A DNA stretch of 64,000 nucleotides. Origin: Eubacteriales bacterium. GTDB taxonomy: Bacteria; Bacillota; Clostridia; Lachnospirales; Lachnospiraceae. The stretch is taken from positions 48,600-112,599 of the forward strand of contig JAUNPS010000012.1 in assembly GCA_030536575.1 (NCBI GenBank). The letters run 5' to 3'. Positions 41,442 through 50,531 of the stretch are shown in pieces. Numbering within the stretch: the first letter of the stretch is position 1; each line of letters opens with the position of its first letter. The position numbers and the translations under genes were made by a program. The notes under the pieces were generated by a model. It was not told the DNA's origin. It searched no databases and saw only the letters and a list, made by a program, of their open reading frames with translations.

Positions 41442-43031
41442 TTAGCGGTACAGAACCACCGTATCATTTTCCCGAATCTCGGTTTTCCCTCTGGGAATGA
41501 TGTTTTCATCGCCCCGCTGGATCAGGGCGATCAGCACATGCTCCGGGAGCTGCAGCTCCTCAATCCGGCTGCCGCACCAGGGATGTTTCTTCACGATTTT
41601 GATCTCTTCCAGCTTTTCATTCTCCTGGGGCTGGTAGGCGGGCACGCTTAAAATCAACGTATCCCCCTGCAAAATCCTGGTATCGCCTTTTGGCACCAGG
41701 GTTTCTTCCCCGCGCTTCACCATCAGGGCCAGCGACCCGGTCGGCAGATGAATTTCTCCGATGGTTTTCTTCTCCCAGTTATGGCCCTTCGGAATGTAAA
41801 AACGCATCAGCGTCAGCGCCGATTCTTCCTGATAATCGTTAAAGGTCTTGCGCACATCCGCATTTTCGTCCACCATATCGAGCTTTCTGGCAACCCGCGG
41901 CAGCAGCGTCCCCTGCAGCGCCACGGAAAACAGGGAAATGCAGAATACAATGTGGAACAGATCATAGGGAAGCACAATTCCGGAAGCCATCACCATGATG
42001 GAAAACACAATCGAAGCCGCCCCTCGAAGCCCCGCCCACGACACCAATAGACACTGGCGGACACTGACCCCAAACGGGCGCAGAATCACAAAAACCGCCG
42101 CCGGCCTGGCCGCCAGCGTCAGAAACAGCGTAATCCCCACCGCCGTCCCCGCCACCTGCGGCAGCCTGTGCGGAAACGACAAAAGCCCCAGCAGGAAGAA
42201 GATCACAATCTGGCCCAGGCCCGTAATCCCGTCAAAGAAATGCACCAGCGTTTTCTTTCGGTCAATCCGGCTGTTCCCCAGGATAATCCCCATCAGATAC
42301 ACGCTCAGGTAGCCGTTCCCGCCGATGAAGGACGGAAAAGCGTAGGCCAGCAGCACCATTGCCACAATAAAAATCGTGTCCAGGCCTTCCTGCAGAATCG
42401 GGACGCGTTTCAGCAGCCAGACGCTCGCCGCCGCGGCCGCCACGCCAATGCCCGCGCCGTAAACCATCTGCGCAAAAAACATATAGCCAATTCCCGCCGT
42501 CCCCTCATTTCCCAGCAGAGCCATGCCCGTCAGGGTCAGCATATAGGACATGGGGTCATTACTACCGCTTTCCAGTTCCAGAAGGGAGGCCGTCCCGTCT
42601 TTCAGGCTCAGTTTCTGGGTACGCAGGATTGAAAAGACGGAGGCGGCATCGGTAGAGCTGATGACCGCACCGACCAGGAAGCTCTGGGCCAGCGGAAATT
42701 TCAGTGCCACATAGCAAAAGCCTCCGGTCAGCAATGCCGTAATGGCCACGCCCGCCGTAGATAAAAGCCCCGCTTTCACCGCCACAGGCTTCGCCATATC
42801 CCATTTCGTCCCGAATCCCCCGTAAAACATAATGAAAATCAACGCCACGCTGCACACCCGCTCCGCGTCCCGGTAGCTGCTGAACGAGATGCCAAAGATC
42901 CCATCCGTCCCGAACAGCATTCCAAGGGCCATGAAGATCAACAGCGCCGGGATTCCAAACCACCTGGAAAACTGGCTTGCAAAGACGCACACCAGAATGA
43001 CTCCGGCGCACAGAAGAAGCATTTCGGTCAT
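41442..43031 (-). CDS. CPA1-type K+(Na+)/H+ antiporter with RCK-C domains
   Basis: This 529-residue protein has about 12 membrane segments (to residue about 390) with the ion-binding VGAVISSTDAASVFS and LLELESGSNDPMSYMLT motifs. Two TrkA-C (RCK-C) nucleotide-sensing domains follow (IGEIHLPTGSLALMVKRGEE and IEELQLPEHVLIALIQRGDE). This design matches NhaP2/CvrA, a potassium-proton antiporter. GGAGGG precedes the ATG. It is divergent from a KdpD/KdpE-like pair, which suggests control by potassium or osmotic state. Confidence 0.88.
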   Translation of the reverse strand: MTEMLLLCAGVILVCVFASQFSRWFGIPALLIFMALGMLFGTDGIFGISFSSYRDAERVCSVALIFIMFYGGFGTKWDMAKPVAVKAGLLSTAGVAITALLTGGFCYVALKFPLAQSFLVGAVISSTDAASVFSILRTQKLSLKDGTASLLELESGSNDPMSYMLTLTGMALLGNEGTAGIGYMFFAQMVYGAGIGVAAAAASVWLLKRVPILQEGLDTIFIVAMVLLAYAFPSFIGGNGYLSVYLMGIILGNSRIDRKKTLVHFFDGITGLGQIVIFFLLGLLSFPHRLPQVAGTAVGITLFLTLAARPAAVFVILRPFGVSVRQCLLVSWAGLRGAASIVFSIMVMASGIVLPYDLFHIVFCISLFSVALQGTLLPRVARKLDMVDENADVRKTFNDYQEESALTLMRFYIPKGHNWEKKTIGEIHLPTGSLALMVKRGEETLVPKGDTRILQGDTLILSVPAYQPQENEKLEEIKIVKKHPWCGSRIEELQLPEHVLIALIQRGDENIIPRGKTEIRENDTVVLYR

Positions 43032-43134
43032 GCCTTCCCTCCTCGTTTCTCATATCGTTCTTTTTACTTTATCATAGGACAGCCTGGCAATGCAAATCCG
43101 TTCCGGGACTTTAGCGCTTTCTTAGCGTGATCCG

Positions 43135-43164
43135 TTGGACTTTTCCATGGAAAAAGGATATAAT
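43135..43164 (+). promoter_or_regulatory. Promoter of the KdpDE-like pair with palindromic spacer
   Basis: TTGGAC at 43135-43140 and a perfect TATAAT at 43159-43164 with an 18-base spacer. The spacer begins with the perfect palindrome TTTTCCATGGAAAA (43141-43154), a likely operator. The divergent antiporter start is about 100 bases to the left. Confidence 0.7.
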
Positions 43165-43197
43165 GGGCCTAGTTTCACACAGGAAGGAGCCGTTCCC

Positions 43198-44319
43198 ATG
43201 ATGCCGCAATTGCGGAAATTACAGAAAGAATACCGACATTTGATGCATTTTCATACATTCTGGACGAATCTTTGCGTGACAGCGGCGCTGCTTTTGCTTG
43301 CCACCGGGATTTCCCTTTTTCTGTTTCATTTTGTGCAGGAGGATTCGCCGGGGATTGCCATGCTGTATCTGATGGCATTGGTGCTCATTGCCCGCTATAC
43401 GGAGGGGTATGCGCCTGGGATCATCGCCGCGATCATCAGCGTGATCTACCTGAATTACTATTTTACGATTCCCTATGAGAAGCTGAATTTTACCAGAATG
43501 GGCTACCCAGTGACTTTTTTCGTGATGTTTGCGGTCACGATCCTCACCAGCGCCACCACCTCGAACATGAAAGAGCAGGCGGCCATCATCTCGAAGCATG
43601 ACAAGCTTCTGATGGAAGCGGAAAAGGAAAAAATGCGGGCGAATCTGCTGCGGGCCATCTCTCACGACCTGCGCACGCCTCTGACCAGCATCATCGGCTC
43701 CAGCACTTCCTATCTGGAAAACGGGGAGCGGCTGACCGAGCCGGAACGCCGGGAACTGGTGCAGCATATCTACGAAGATTCGAACTGGCTGTTAAATATG
43801 GTGGAAAATCTGTTGACAATCACCCGCATCCATCAGGACGGGGGCGCCCATGTCACGAAATCGCTGGAACCATTTGAGGAGGTGCTCTCCGAGGCGGTTC
43901 AGCTCCTGAAAAAGCGGATTCCGGACGCCCAGGTTGAGGTGCAGTTTCCGGAGGAATTCATCATGGTTCCGATGGACCCGATGCTGATCGAGCAGGTGAT
44001 CTTTAATCTGCTGGAAAATGCGGTGAAGCATGCGGAAAGCGTGCGGCCAATCGAGTGTTTCATTACCGCTGACGAGCAGTTCCTGACGTTCCATGTGCGG
44101 GATTACGGAAAAGGCATTGCGCCGGAACGGCTTTCCGATATCTTCGACGGGACGCCCAAACAGAAGGGAAGCACGGCGGACAGCCATAAAGGGGCCGGGA
44201 TCGGCCTCTCGATCTGTAAAACGATTATCACCGCCCATGGCGGCCGGATTCAGGCCTGCAATCATGCCGATGGGGCGGAATTTTTCTTTACTCTTCCACG
44301 GGAGGAAGTGACATCATGA
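43198..44319 (+). CDS. KdpD-like histidine kinase lacking the N-terminal sensor modules
   Basis: This 373-residue kinase has three or four membrane segments at about 22-120 of the DUF4118 type (IAMLYLMALVLIARYTEGYAPGIIAAIIS..YLNYYFTIPY), as in KdpD. HisKA with H156 in RAISHDLRTPLTSIIGS and an ATPase domain (LLENAVKHAE, GAGIGLSICKTI) follow. The roughly 370-residue KdpD/USP input region of full KdpD is absent. The ATG at 43198 follows AGGAG. No kdpFABC genes are nearby; the adjacent antiporter is the best candidate target. Confidence 0.9.
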   Translation: MMPQLRKLQKEYRHLMHFHTFWTNLCVTAALLLLATGISLFLFHFVQEDSPGIAMLYLMALVLIARYTEGYAPGIIAAIISVIYLNYYFTIPYEKLNFTRMGYPVTFFVMFAVTILTSATTSNMKEQAAIISKHDKLLMEAEKEKMRANLLRAISHDLRTPLTSIIGSSTSYLENGERLTEPERRELVQHIYEDSNWLLNMVENLLTITRIHQDGGAHVTKSLEPFEEVLSEAVQLLKKRIPDAQVEVQFPEEFIMVPMDPMLIEQVIFNLLENAVKHAESVRPIECFITADEQFLTFHVRDYGKGIAPERLSDIFDGTPKQKGSTADSHKGAGIGLSICKTIITAHGGRIQACNHADGAEFFFTLPREEVTS

Positions 44320-45026
44320 ATACAAAACTGCATCTGCTTTTGATTGAAGATGAAAAAAATATCAGTGATTTTATCGCAACGACGCTGACTGCCCAGAATT
44401 ACCGCGTTACCTGCGCGTATACCGGAAGCGAGGGGCTGTCTTTGGCTGCTTCGCTTTGTCCGGAGCTTGTGCTTTTGGATCTGGGGCTGCCGGATATGGA
44501 TGGGCTGGAGATTATCCGGCAGATCCGTTCCTGGTCGGCTCTGCCGATCCTGGTGATTTCGGCCAGGACACAGGAGGAGGAGAAGGTACGGGCGCTGGAT
44601 CTGGGGGCGGATGATTATATTACGAAACCTTTTGGGACTTCGGAGCTGATGGCGCGGATTCGGACGGCGCTGCGGCACAGCAGCCGGCCTGCGGGGAATG
44701 GAGCCGGGCAGGCGGTTTACCGGGCCAAGCAGATGGTGATCGATTTTGAGAAGCGGCTTGTGACGGTGGAGGGGAAAGAGGTTCATCTGACGCAGATTGA
44801 GTATAAGATTTTGACGCTGTTGGCGAAAAATTCGGGGAAGGTGATCACGTATGACGCGATTATGGCGGATGTGTGGGGGCCGTATGCGGATGGGAATAAC
44901 CGGATTTTGCGGGTGAATATGGCGAATATGAGGAGGAAGCTGGAGAGGAATCCGGCGGTGCCGGAGTATATTTTTACGGAGGTGGGGGTGGGGTATCGGA
45001 TGGTGGAGGATGAGGGTGGGTGGTGA
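44316..45026 (+). CDS. KdpE-like response regulator
   Basis: This 236-residue OmpR-family regulator has a receiver domain with the phosphoacceptor at D55 (LVLLDLGLPDMDG), KPFGTSELMARIRTALR, and a winged helix ending IFTEVGVGYRMVE. It overlaps the kinase by four bases. Sequence features (LTQIEYKILTLLAKNSGKVIT) fit KdpE. The end of the gene is unusually G-rich compared with its start. Confidence 0.92.
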   Translation: MNTKLHLLLIEDEKNISDFIATTLTAQNYRVTCAYTGSEGLSLAASLCPELVLLDLGLPDMDGLEIIRQIRSWSALPILVISARTQEEEKVRALDLGADDYITKPFGTSELMARIRTALRHSSRPAGNGAGQAVYRAKQMVIDFEKRLVTVEGKEVHLTQIEYKILTLLAKNSGKVITYDAIMADVWGPYADGNNRILRVNMANMRRKLERNPAVPEYIFTEVGVGYRMVEDEGGW

Positions 45027-45093
45027 GGCCCGCCCCACGCCCTGGCCGATTCCCGCCAGCCCGATGGCTGTTTCACTATGCACTCTCCGCGCC

Positions 45094-45873
45094 CTAAAGC
45101 TTCGCGTAGAGGTCTTCCCGGCGGTCCTGGCGGACGGGGAAGCCTGCGCGGACGCGGCTGACGGCGTCGGCGATTTCGGTGTAGAGGATGGTTTCGGCGG
45201 ACGCGTAGCCCGCGAGGAGGGTTCCATCGGGCGCAAAGGCGGCGCTGTCGCCGGAGTAATAAAGTCCCTGCTGAGGGCCCACGCAGTTGATCCCGCAGAG
45301 GTAGGTCTGGGTTTCAATGGCCCTGGCCCGAAGGAGGGCCTTCCAGTGCTCCCGGCGCTTTTCCGGCCAGTTGGCCGCCACGGTAATGACGTCGCAGGTA
45401 TCGGCCAGTTTCTGGAAAATTTCCGGGAAACGGAGGTCGTAGCAGATAAGGGTTCCAATGCGGTGCCCTTGGAAGTCAAACGACGAAAGCGCCGTCCCGC
45501 CGCGGAAATACTGGTCTTCGCCGGAATAAGAAAAGGGATGGATCTTCGTATAATCGCTCAGGATTTCTCCGTTTTCGTCCAGAACCGTGTAGTGGTTTTC
45601 GGCTTTTTCCTCCGTTTTTTTGACCCACCCAAAGCCTACGGCCATCTGATTGGCTGCGGCCATCGCACGCATACAGGCAACGGTTTTTTCGTCCGTTTCT
45701 CCGGTAACAGCCGTATTCATTGAAAATCCGGTAAAGCTCATCTCCGGAAAGAATAGAAGGTCGGCCCCGGCGGCGGCTCCCTTCTTCAGAAAGCCCTCTG
45801 CCCGGCACAAATTTGCTTCTTTATCCTGCCACAGAATTTCCGTCTGGCACAAGCCCACTTTTAAGCATCCCAT
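45094..45873 (-). CDS. Nitrilase-superfamily amidohydrolase (omega-amidase-like)
   Basis: This 259-residue enzyme has the complete Glu-Lys-Cys triad: E44 in FFPEMSFTGF, K110 in YTKIHPFS and C144 in LICYDLRFPE. These sequences are close to omega-amidase/NitFhit-type C-N hydrolases, which act on alpha-keto acid amides or small carboxamides. The start at 45873 (MGCLKVGLC) follows GGAGGAG; a longer open frame upstream runs through an intergenic repeat and has no ribosome site. It stands alone. Confidence 0.88.
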   Translation of the reverse strand: MGCLKVGLCQTEILWQDKEANLCRAEGFLKKGAAAGADLLFFPEMSFTGFSMNTAVTGETDEKTVACMRAMAAANQMAVGFGWVKKTEEKAENHYTVLDENGEILSDYTKIHPFSYSGEDQYFRGGTALSSFDFQGHRIGTLICYDLRFPEIFQKLADTCDVITVAANWPEKRREHWKALLRARAIETQTYLCGINCVGPQQGLYYSGDSAAFAPDGTLLAGYASAETILYTEIADAVSRVRAGFPVRQDRREDLYAKL

Positions 45874-45919
45874 TTCAATTCTCCTCCTGCTTTTCGATTC
45901 CTGCAAAATTTCCTTTGTA

Positions 45920-45941
45920 AAGCGGACATTCGTCTTCCGCT
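45920..45941. repeat. Dispersed intergenic hairpin, copy 1
   Basis: AAGCGGA and TCCGCT flank a short centre containing ATTCG; the flank continues CTGCTGCAT. A second copy lies at 51976-51998. Confidence 0.6.
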
Positions 45942-46006
45942 CTGCTGCATCTCCCATACCCGCATTCAAACCCAAGCCTGCATTTCGGGGCGGCGCCGCA
46001 AGCGGT

Positions 46007-48001
46007 TTACGCCTCCCAGCGCACGATTTTATAATACGTTTTCGCCGTTATCCGATAAACCAACACATAAAGCACCACAAACACCGCAAACGTCCCCAGA
46101 CACCCGCCAGCCAGCAGCTTCCGGTTCAAAAGCCCCAAAAGCGTCATCAGCCTTGAAAGAAGCGGAAATGCCGCAATCATATGAACGCCCGCCATCCCAA
46201 GGGGCAGAAAAAACATGGTCATAATCTGACTTCGAATGGTCTTTTTGACCTCGTCCCTGCTCAGGCCGACCTTCTGCATGATCTGGAAACGCGCCTGATC
46301 GTCATACCCTTCGGAAACCTGTTTATAATAGATAATCATCACCGTGGCCATTAAGAACAAAAGCCCCAGGAAAATTCCAAGAAACAGGAACCCGCCATAC
46401 ATTGCGTACATGCCGTCCCGCCCGGACGCCACCTCTTCCACATAACCGGAAACCGCCGCATCCTCCGCGAAAACGGCCTCCTGGATCGCCGTGCACAGTT
46501 CCTGCTGCCCGGCTTCCCCCGCATCGGTGTCAAATCCGTACCAGTACGTAAATTCCCCGTCGATCTCTTCCGCCGTCAAATCCCCAACTGCCTGCACGGT
46601 TTCCACCAGGGACGCCTCGTCCGGAAAGACCAGATACGCCGTATGGAAAAGCTGGGCCATCTGCGTGCGCGGTACGGCCATCTCCGCCAGCCGCTCTTTG
46701 ATCTTCCATTCTTTGGAGCCGAAAGCCAGCGTATCCCCTTCGATTTTTCCGTTCTGGACATACAGCAGAACCTCGTCCTCCGCCAGGCTTGCATCGGAGC
46801 CGATCATTCCGTTATAATCTGCCAGCGTCATCAGGTACAGGTTCATGATTGAAGAGCTATAGTCCTCTTCACTCCAGCCGTAAAACGTGTTTCCCTCCTG
46901 GGAAACGGTCACGGAAAGATAGCGGTACTGCATCACATTTTCCACCGACGCACCCTGTTCTTCCGCCAATGCTTCTACCTGTGCTTCAATCCTGGCACTT
47001 TCCTCCCCGGACGCCGCCTTTGCATGCACAACCACATGTCTCGGATACCGAATGCGAATCGCCTCTTCATTTCCCAGATACAGGGAAGCGGACACGGAAA
47101 CCAGAATCAAAACCGCCGTGGAGAGCACACAAATGCTGGCCAGCCCCGCCGCATTCTGCTTCATCCGGTAAATCATGCCGGAAACGGAAATGAAATGCTG
47201 AGGTTGATAGTAATAATGCTCATTTCTGCGGAGCATTTTCAGCAGGAAAATACTTCCCGCCCCGAACAGCAGGTACGTGCCCGCCGCCACCGCAATCACC
47301 GCCACAAAAAACATCGGCAGCGCCTGAAGGGGCGACTCCGTCGTAATCGCAATGTAGTAACCGATTCCCAACAGCACAAACCCCAGAACCGCCGCAAACA
47401 GCTTCGTCTTCGGCTCTTTCTCCCCGGTCTGGCCTCCCCGCAGCAGCTCGATAGGATTCGAAACCTGAATCTGCCGCAGCGTATTCAGATACAGCACCAG
47501 AAAAATCCCGGCAAACAGCAGAACCGTGCTCCCGATTCCGGGCAATGAGACCGAAAAGCCGAACGCCGCCGTTCCCCGCAGCATTCTCAGCAAAATCAGA
47601 TAGAGCAATTTACTGAACAGCATCCCGACACCAAGGCCGATACCGATACTGATTACCGCGCAATACAGAGTTTCCAGCAGCATCACAACTGCCAGATGGC
47701 GCTTCTCCATTCCCAGAACCTGAAACAGCCCAAATTCCTTTTTTCTGTTTTTGATCAGGAAACTGTTCGTATAGAACAGGAAAACGACTGCGAAAATGCC
47801 GACGACTCCGGTTCCCATGCTAAGAATCATCTGCACATTCCGCGCCCCCCGCATACTTGCGATCCCTTCGTCTTTGGACAGCAGAAACATGATATAGAAC
47901 ATTGCAACCGTTCCGATACAAGACAGCAAATAGGGCAGGTAATTTCTGCTGTTCTTCTTCAGATTATCCGCCGCGAGCTTTGGAAAAAATCCCTTACGCA
48001 T
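46007..48001 (-). CDS. BceB-type ABC transporter permease
   Basis: This 664-residue permease has ten membrane segments and a large extracellular domain (about 310-520) between segments 7 and 8, the hallmark of peptide-antibiotic resistance permeases. FtsX-like regions are visible (KKEFGLFQVLGMEKRHL near the start; DDQARFQIMQKVGLSRDEVKKTIRSQ near the end). With its ATPase it should free lipid-II-type targets from peptides such as bacitracin and also form a sensing complex with the kinase. ATG 48001 overlaps the ATPase stop by eight bases; the upstream TTG is less likely. Confidence 0.93.
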   Translation of the reverse strand: MRKGFFPKLAADNLKKNSRNYLPYLLSCIGTVAMFYIMFLLSKDEGIASMRGARNVQMILSMGTGVVGIFAVVFLFYTNSFLIKNRKKEFGLFQVLGMEKRHLAVVMLLETLYCAVISIGIGLGVGMLFSKLLYLILLRMLRGTAAFGFSVSLPGIGSTVLLFAGIFLVLYLNTLRQIQVSNPIELLRGGQTGEKEPKTKLFAAVLGFVLLGIGYYIAITTESPLQALPMFFVAVIAVAAGTYLLFGAGSIFLLKMLRRNEHYYYQPQHFISVSGMIYRMKQNAAGLASICVLSTAVLILVSVSASLYLGNEEAIRIRYPRHVVVHAKAASGEESARIEAQVEALAEEQGASVENVMQYRYLSVTVSQEGNTFYGWSEEDYSSSIMNLYLMTLADYNGMIGSDASLAEDEVLLYVQNGKIEGDTLAFGSKEWKIKERLAEMAVPRTQMAQLFHTAYLVFPDEASLVETVQAVGDLTAEEIDGEFTYWYGFDTDAGEAGQQELCTAIQEAVFAEDAAVSGYVEEVASGRDGMYAMYGGFLFLGIFLGLLFLMATVMIIYYKQVSEGYDDQARFQIMQKVGLSRDEVKKTIRSQIMTMFFLPLGMAGVHMIAAFPLLSRLMTLLGLLNRKLLAGGCLGTFAVFVVLYVLVYRITAKTYYKIVRWEA

Positions 48002-48761
48002 GACGCTCACCGCCTGTCGCAATCGTAGTCAGCGTGTCGGAGATCCGCTGGTACATCCATTCCATGGGCTGCCCTGCCCGGTAGAGCTGATGGAAGATCA
48101 TACCGTCCTTGATGAACAGCACCCGGCTGGCATGGCTGGCCGCCTGAATGCTGTGGGTCACCATCAGAATCGTCTGCCCCGTCTGGTTGAACTGGTCGAA
48201 AATCGTCAGAAGCTCCTGGGCAGCCCTGGAATCCAAAGCCCCGGTGGGCTCATCGGCCAGCAGAAGCTTCGGTTTCGTGATCAATGCCCTGGCCGCGGCC
48301 GCGCGCTGTTTCTGGCCGCCGGATACCTCATACGGATATTTGTCCAGCAATTTGGTAATGCCAAGCCTGGATGCAATGGGCTCCAGCCTTTTGTGCATCT
48401 CCCGGTGCGGCATCCCGGAAAGCACCAACGGCAGAAAAATATTGTCCCGGAGGGTAAAGGTGTCCAGCAGGTTAAAATCCTGGAAGACGAAGCCCAGATT
48501 CTGTCTCCGGAATGCGGACAGCTCTTTGTCGCGGATACCGGTCAGGCTCTTGCCCTCCAGCAGGACTTCGCCGCTTGTTGGACGGTCCAGGGCTGCCAGA
48601 ATGTTTAAAAGCGTGGTTTTTCCGCTGCCGGACTCTCCCATGATTGCCACATATTCGCCTTCCTCCACCTCGAATGAGACGTCGGTCAGGGCCTGAACCT
48701 GGTTCCCGCCAAAGCGGGTGGTGTAAATCTTTTTCAGGTTTCGGATTTCTAAGATTGCCAT
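47994..48761 (-). CDS. BceA-type ABC transporter ATPase
   Basis: This 255-residue ATPase has Walker A GESGSGKTT, a Q-loop in VFQDFNLLD, signature VSGGQKQR, Walker B LLLADEPTGALD and switch VTHS. AAGGAGG precedes the ATG at 48761. The 114-base gap to the kinase gene contains a separated TTACA/TGTAA inverted pair near 48810-48850 on the minus strand, a possible binding site for the BceR-like regulator, so the transporter may have its own inducible promoter. Confidence 0.94.
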   Translation of the reverse strand: MAILEIRNLKKIYTTRFGGNQVQALTDVSFEVEEGEYVAIMGESGSGKTTLLNILAALDRPTSGEVLLEGKSLTGIRDKELSAFRRQNLGFVFQDFNLLDTFTLRDNIFLPLVLSGMPHREMHKRLEPIASRLGITKLLDKYPYEVSGGQKQRAAAARALITKPKLLLADEPTGALDSRAAQELLTIFDQFNQTGQTILMVTHSIQAASHASRVLFIKDGMIFHQLYRAGQPMEWMYQRISDTLTTIATGGERHA

Positions 48762-48875
48762 AAGGCGTTCCTCCTTTTGTTTTTCTTTCTCCATCGTAAC
48801 AAAAGGATGTTTTTTCTGCCATTTCTTTGCCTTACATTTCCGGATGGAACCTTTCATTTTTGTAACATTGCCCCA

Positions 48876-49862
48876 TTATTCCAGCGGCAGTTCCACAGTC
48901 TCCATGCAAATGCGCACTTCCGTCCCCTTCCCCGGCTCGGACTTCAGCCAGATGCGGTGGGACAGCTTCCGGCAGATTTCCCGGCAGAGGTAGAGGCCGA
49001 TTCCGGTGGATTTCTTGTCCATTCTTCCATTAAATCCGGTGTAGCCCCGCTCGAAAACCCGCGGGAGGTCTTCCGGCGCAATGCCGATGCCCGTATCGGC
49101 AATCACCAGGGTTTTCGGCTCTTCCAGGCGGATGGTCACATCCCCGGAGGCAGGCGTATATTTCAGCGCATTCGACAAGAGCTGTTCCACGACAAAGACC
49201 ATCCATTTTTCATCGGTCAGCACCTGCGCTTCAAAGGGTTCGAAATGCAGGCGGATTCTTTTTCGCACAAAGAGTCTGGCATATTTGCGCACGGCCTGCC
49301 GCACAATGTCGTCCAGACGGTAGCTCTGGAGCATCAGATCCTGCATTGTCCCGTCCAGGCGCAGATATTGCAGAACCATTTCCACATATTGCTCCACATC
49401 AAAAAGAGCGTCTGAGAGCTCCCGGTACTCCGGCGTGTCCTGCTCCTGGAGCAGAAGCCGCATCGCCGCAATCGGCGTCTTGATCTGGTGCGTCCACATG
49501 GTATAATACTGCACCTGCTCGCTTCGCTCCCGCTCCGCCTTTTTCGTAATCCGTTCTAATTCCTGGCTGAGATTTTTCAGAAGTTCCTGATAGTCTTCTT
49601 CCAGCAGCCTCTCCGGGTCCGGAAGCTTTTCCGGCTCGCATAAAATGGTTTCCTTCTTTTCCTGGAGTTCCCGGTGGCGCCTGCAGAACCGACAGAAATC
49701 ATACGCCACGAGGATTCCTCCAAAAAACAGGCTGATCGCCGCCGCATAGAGCACTGCTTCCGCCGGAAGCTCATACAGCCGGAAGACAAAATAGAAGATC
49801 AGAACCGTAAAGCCCAGGCCGATCAGGCCCGCCCAATGTTCTTTCGCATATCTTCGAATCAT
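48876..49862 (-). CDS. BceS-type intramembrane-sensing histidine kinase
   Basis: This 328-residue kinase has two membrane helices (about 10-29 and 36-54) joined by only a few residues, so it cannot sense peptides alone and relies on the BceAB transporter. H125 lies in YTMWTHQIKTPIAAM; the ATPase domain has LLSNALKYTP, ADTGIGI and STGIGLYLCR. Its start overlaps the regulator stop by four bases. Confidence 0.94.
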   Translation of the reverse strand: MIRRYAKEHWAGLIGLGFTVLIFYFVFRLYELPAEAVLYAAAISLFFGGILVAYDFCRFCRRHRELQEKKETILCEPEKLPDPERLLEEDYQELLKNLSQELERITKKAERERSEQVQYYTMWTHQIKTPIAAMRLLLQEQDTPEYRELSDALFDVEQYVEMVLQYLRLDGTMQDLMLQSYRLDDIVRQAVRKYARLFVRKRIRLHFEPFEAQVLTDEKWMVFVVEQLLSNALKYTPASGDVTIRLEEPKTLVIADTGIGIAPEDLPRVFERGYTGFNGRMDKKSTGIGLYLCREICRKLSHRIWLKSEPGKGTEVRICMETVELPLE

Positions 49863-50530
49863 TCCACCAGATACCCCATTCCTTTTTTCGTCGTGATGAA
49901 GTCGGAGAGGCCTTCCTGTTCCAGCTTTTTGCGCAGGCGCGTGATGTTCACGGTCAGGGTGTTTTCATCCACGTAACTGTCCGTCTCCCACAGACGGGTC
50001 ATCAAGGCGTCCCGGCTGACGGTTTTGCCTTTGTTTTCCAGGAGCATCTGGAGGATTTTGTATTCGTTTTTCGTCAGCTCGATGCGCTTTCCCTGCCAGA
50101 GCAGGGTGGCGTCACCGGTGTTTAAGATCGCGCCCCGGTGCTCCAGGAAACCGGTTTGCCCGCCAAAATCATAGGCACGCCGGAGCAATGCCTGAATTTT
50201 GGCCGTGAGCACCTGCATATCGAAGGGCTTCGCAATGAAGTCGTCGCCGCCCATGTTCATGGCCATGACAATGTTCAGATTGTCGGAGGCCGAGGACAGG
50301 AACAGGATCGGCGCTTTGGAGATTTCGCGGATTTTCGTACACCAGTAGTAGCCATTATAAAAGGGAAGGGTAATGTCCAAAAGCACCAGGCTCGGATTCC
50401 AGGCCGCGAATTCTTCCAGGATGTTCTGGAAATTTTCCGCGCATGTTACTTCATAGCCCCAGTTCCCGAGCTGGCGGGCCAGGGAGTCGGCGATTCTTTG
50501 ATCGTCTTCCACGATGAAAATGCGATGCAT
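49859..50530 (-). CDS. BceR-type response regulator
   Basis: This 223-residue OmpR-family regulator has FIVEDDQ, the phosphoacceptor D52 in LVLLDITLPFYNG, a receiver end at FIAKPFDMQVL, and a winged helix with RLWETDSYVDENTLTVNITRL, the typical BceR form. It should activate the bceAB-like genes downstream. The ATG is one base after the aldo/keto reductase stop, so the two are probably co-transcribed. Confidence 0.94.
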   Translation of the reverse strand: MHRIFIVEDDQRIADSLARQLGNWGYEVTCAENFQNILEEFAAWNPSLVLLDITLPFYNGYYWCTKIREISKAPILFLSSASDNLNIVMAMNMGGDDFIAKPFDMQVLTAKIQALLRRAYDFGGQTGFLEHRGAILNTGDATLLWQGKRIELTKNEYKILQMLLENKGKTVSRDALMTRLWETDSYVDENTLTVNITRLRKKLEQEGLSDFITTKKGMGYLVE

Positions 50531-50531
50531 G

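Noticed and set aside
44262-45479. Minus-strand open frame of 405 codons across the KdpE-like gene and the nitrilase gene
   Set aside because: It is the reverse frame of two recognised genes, with low-complexity Arg/Pro/His content and no start signal.
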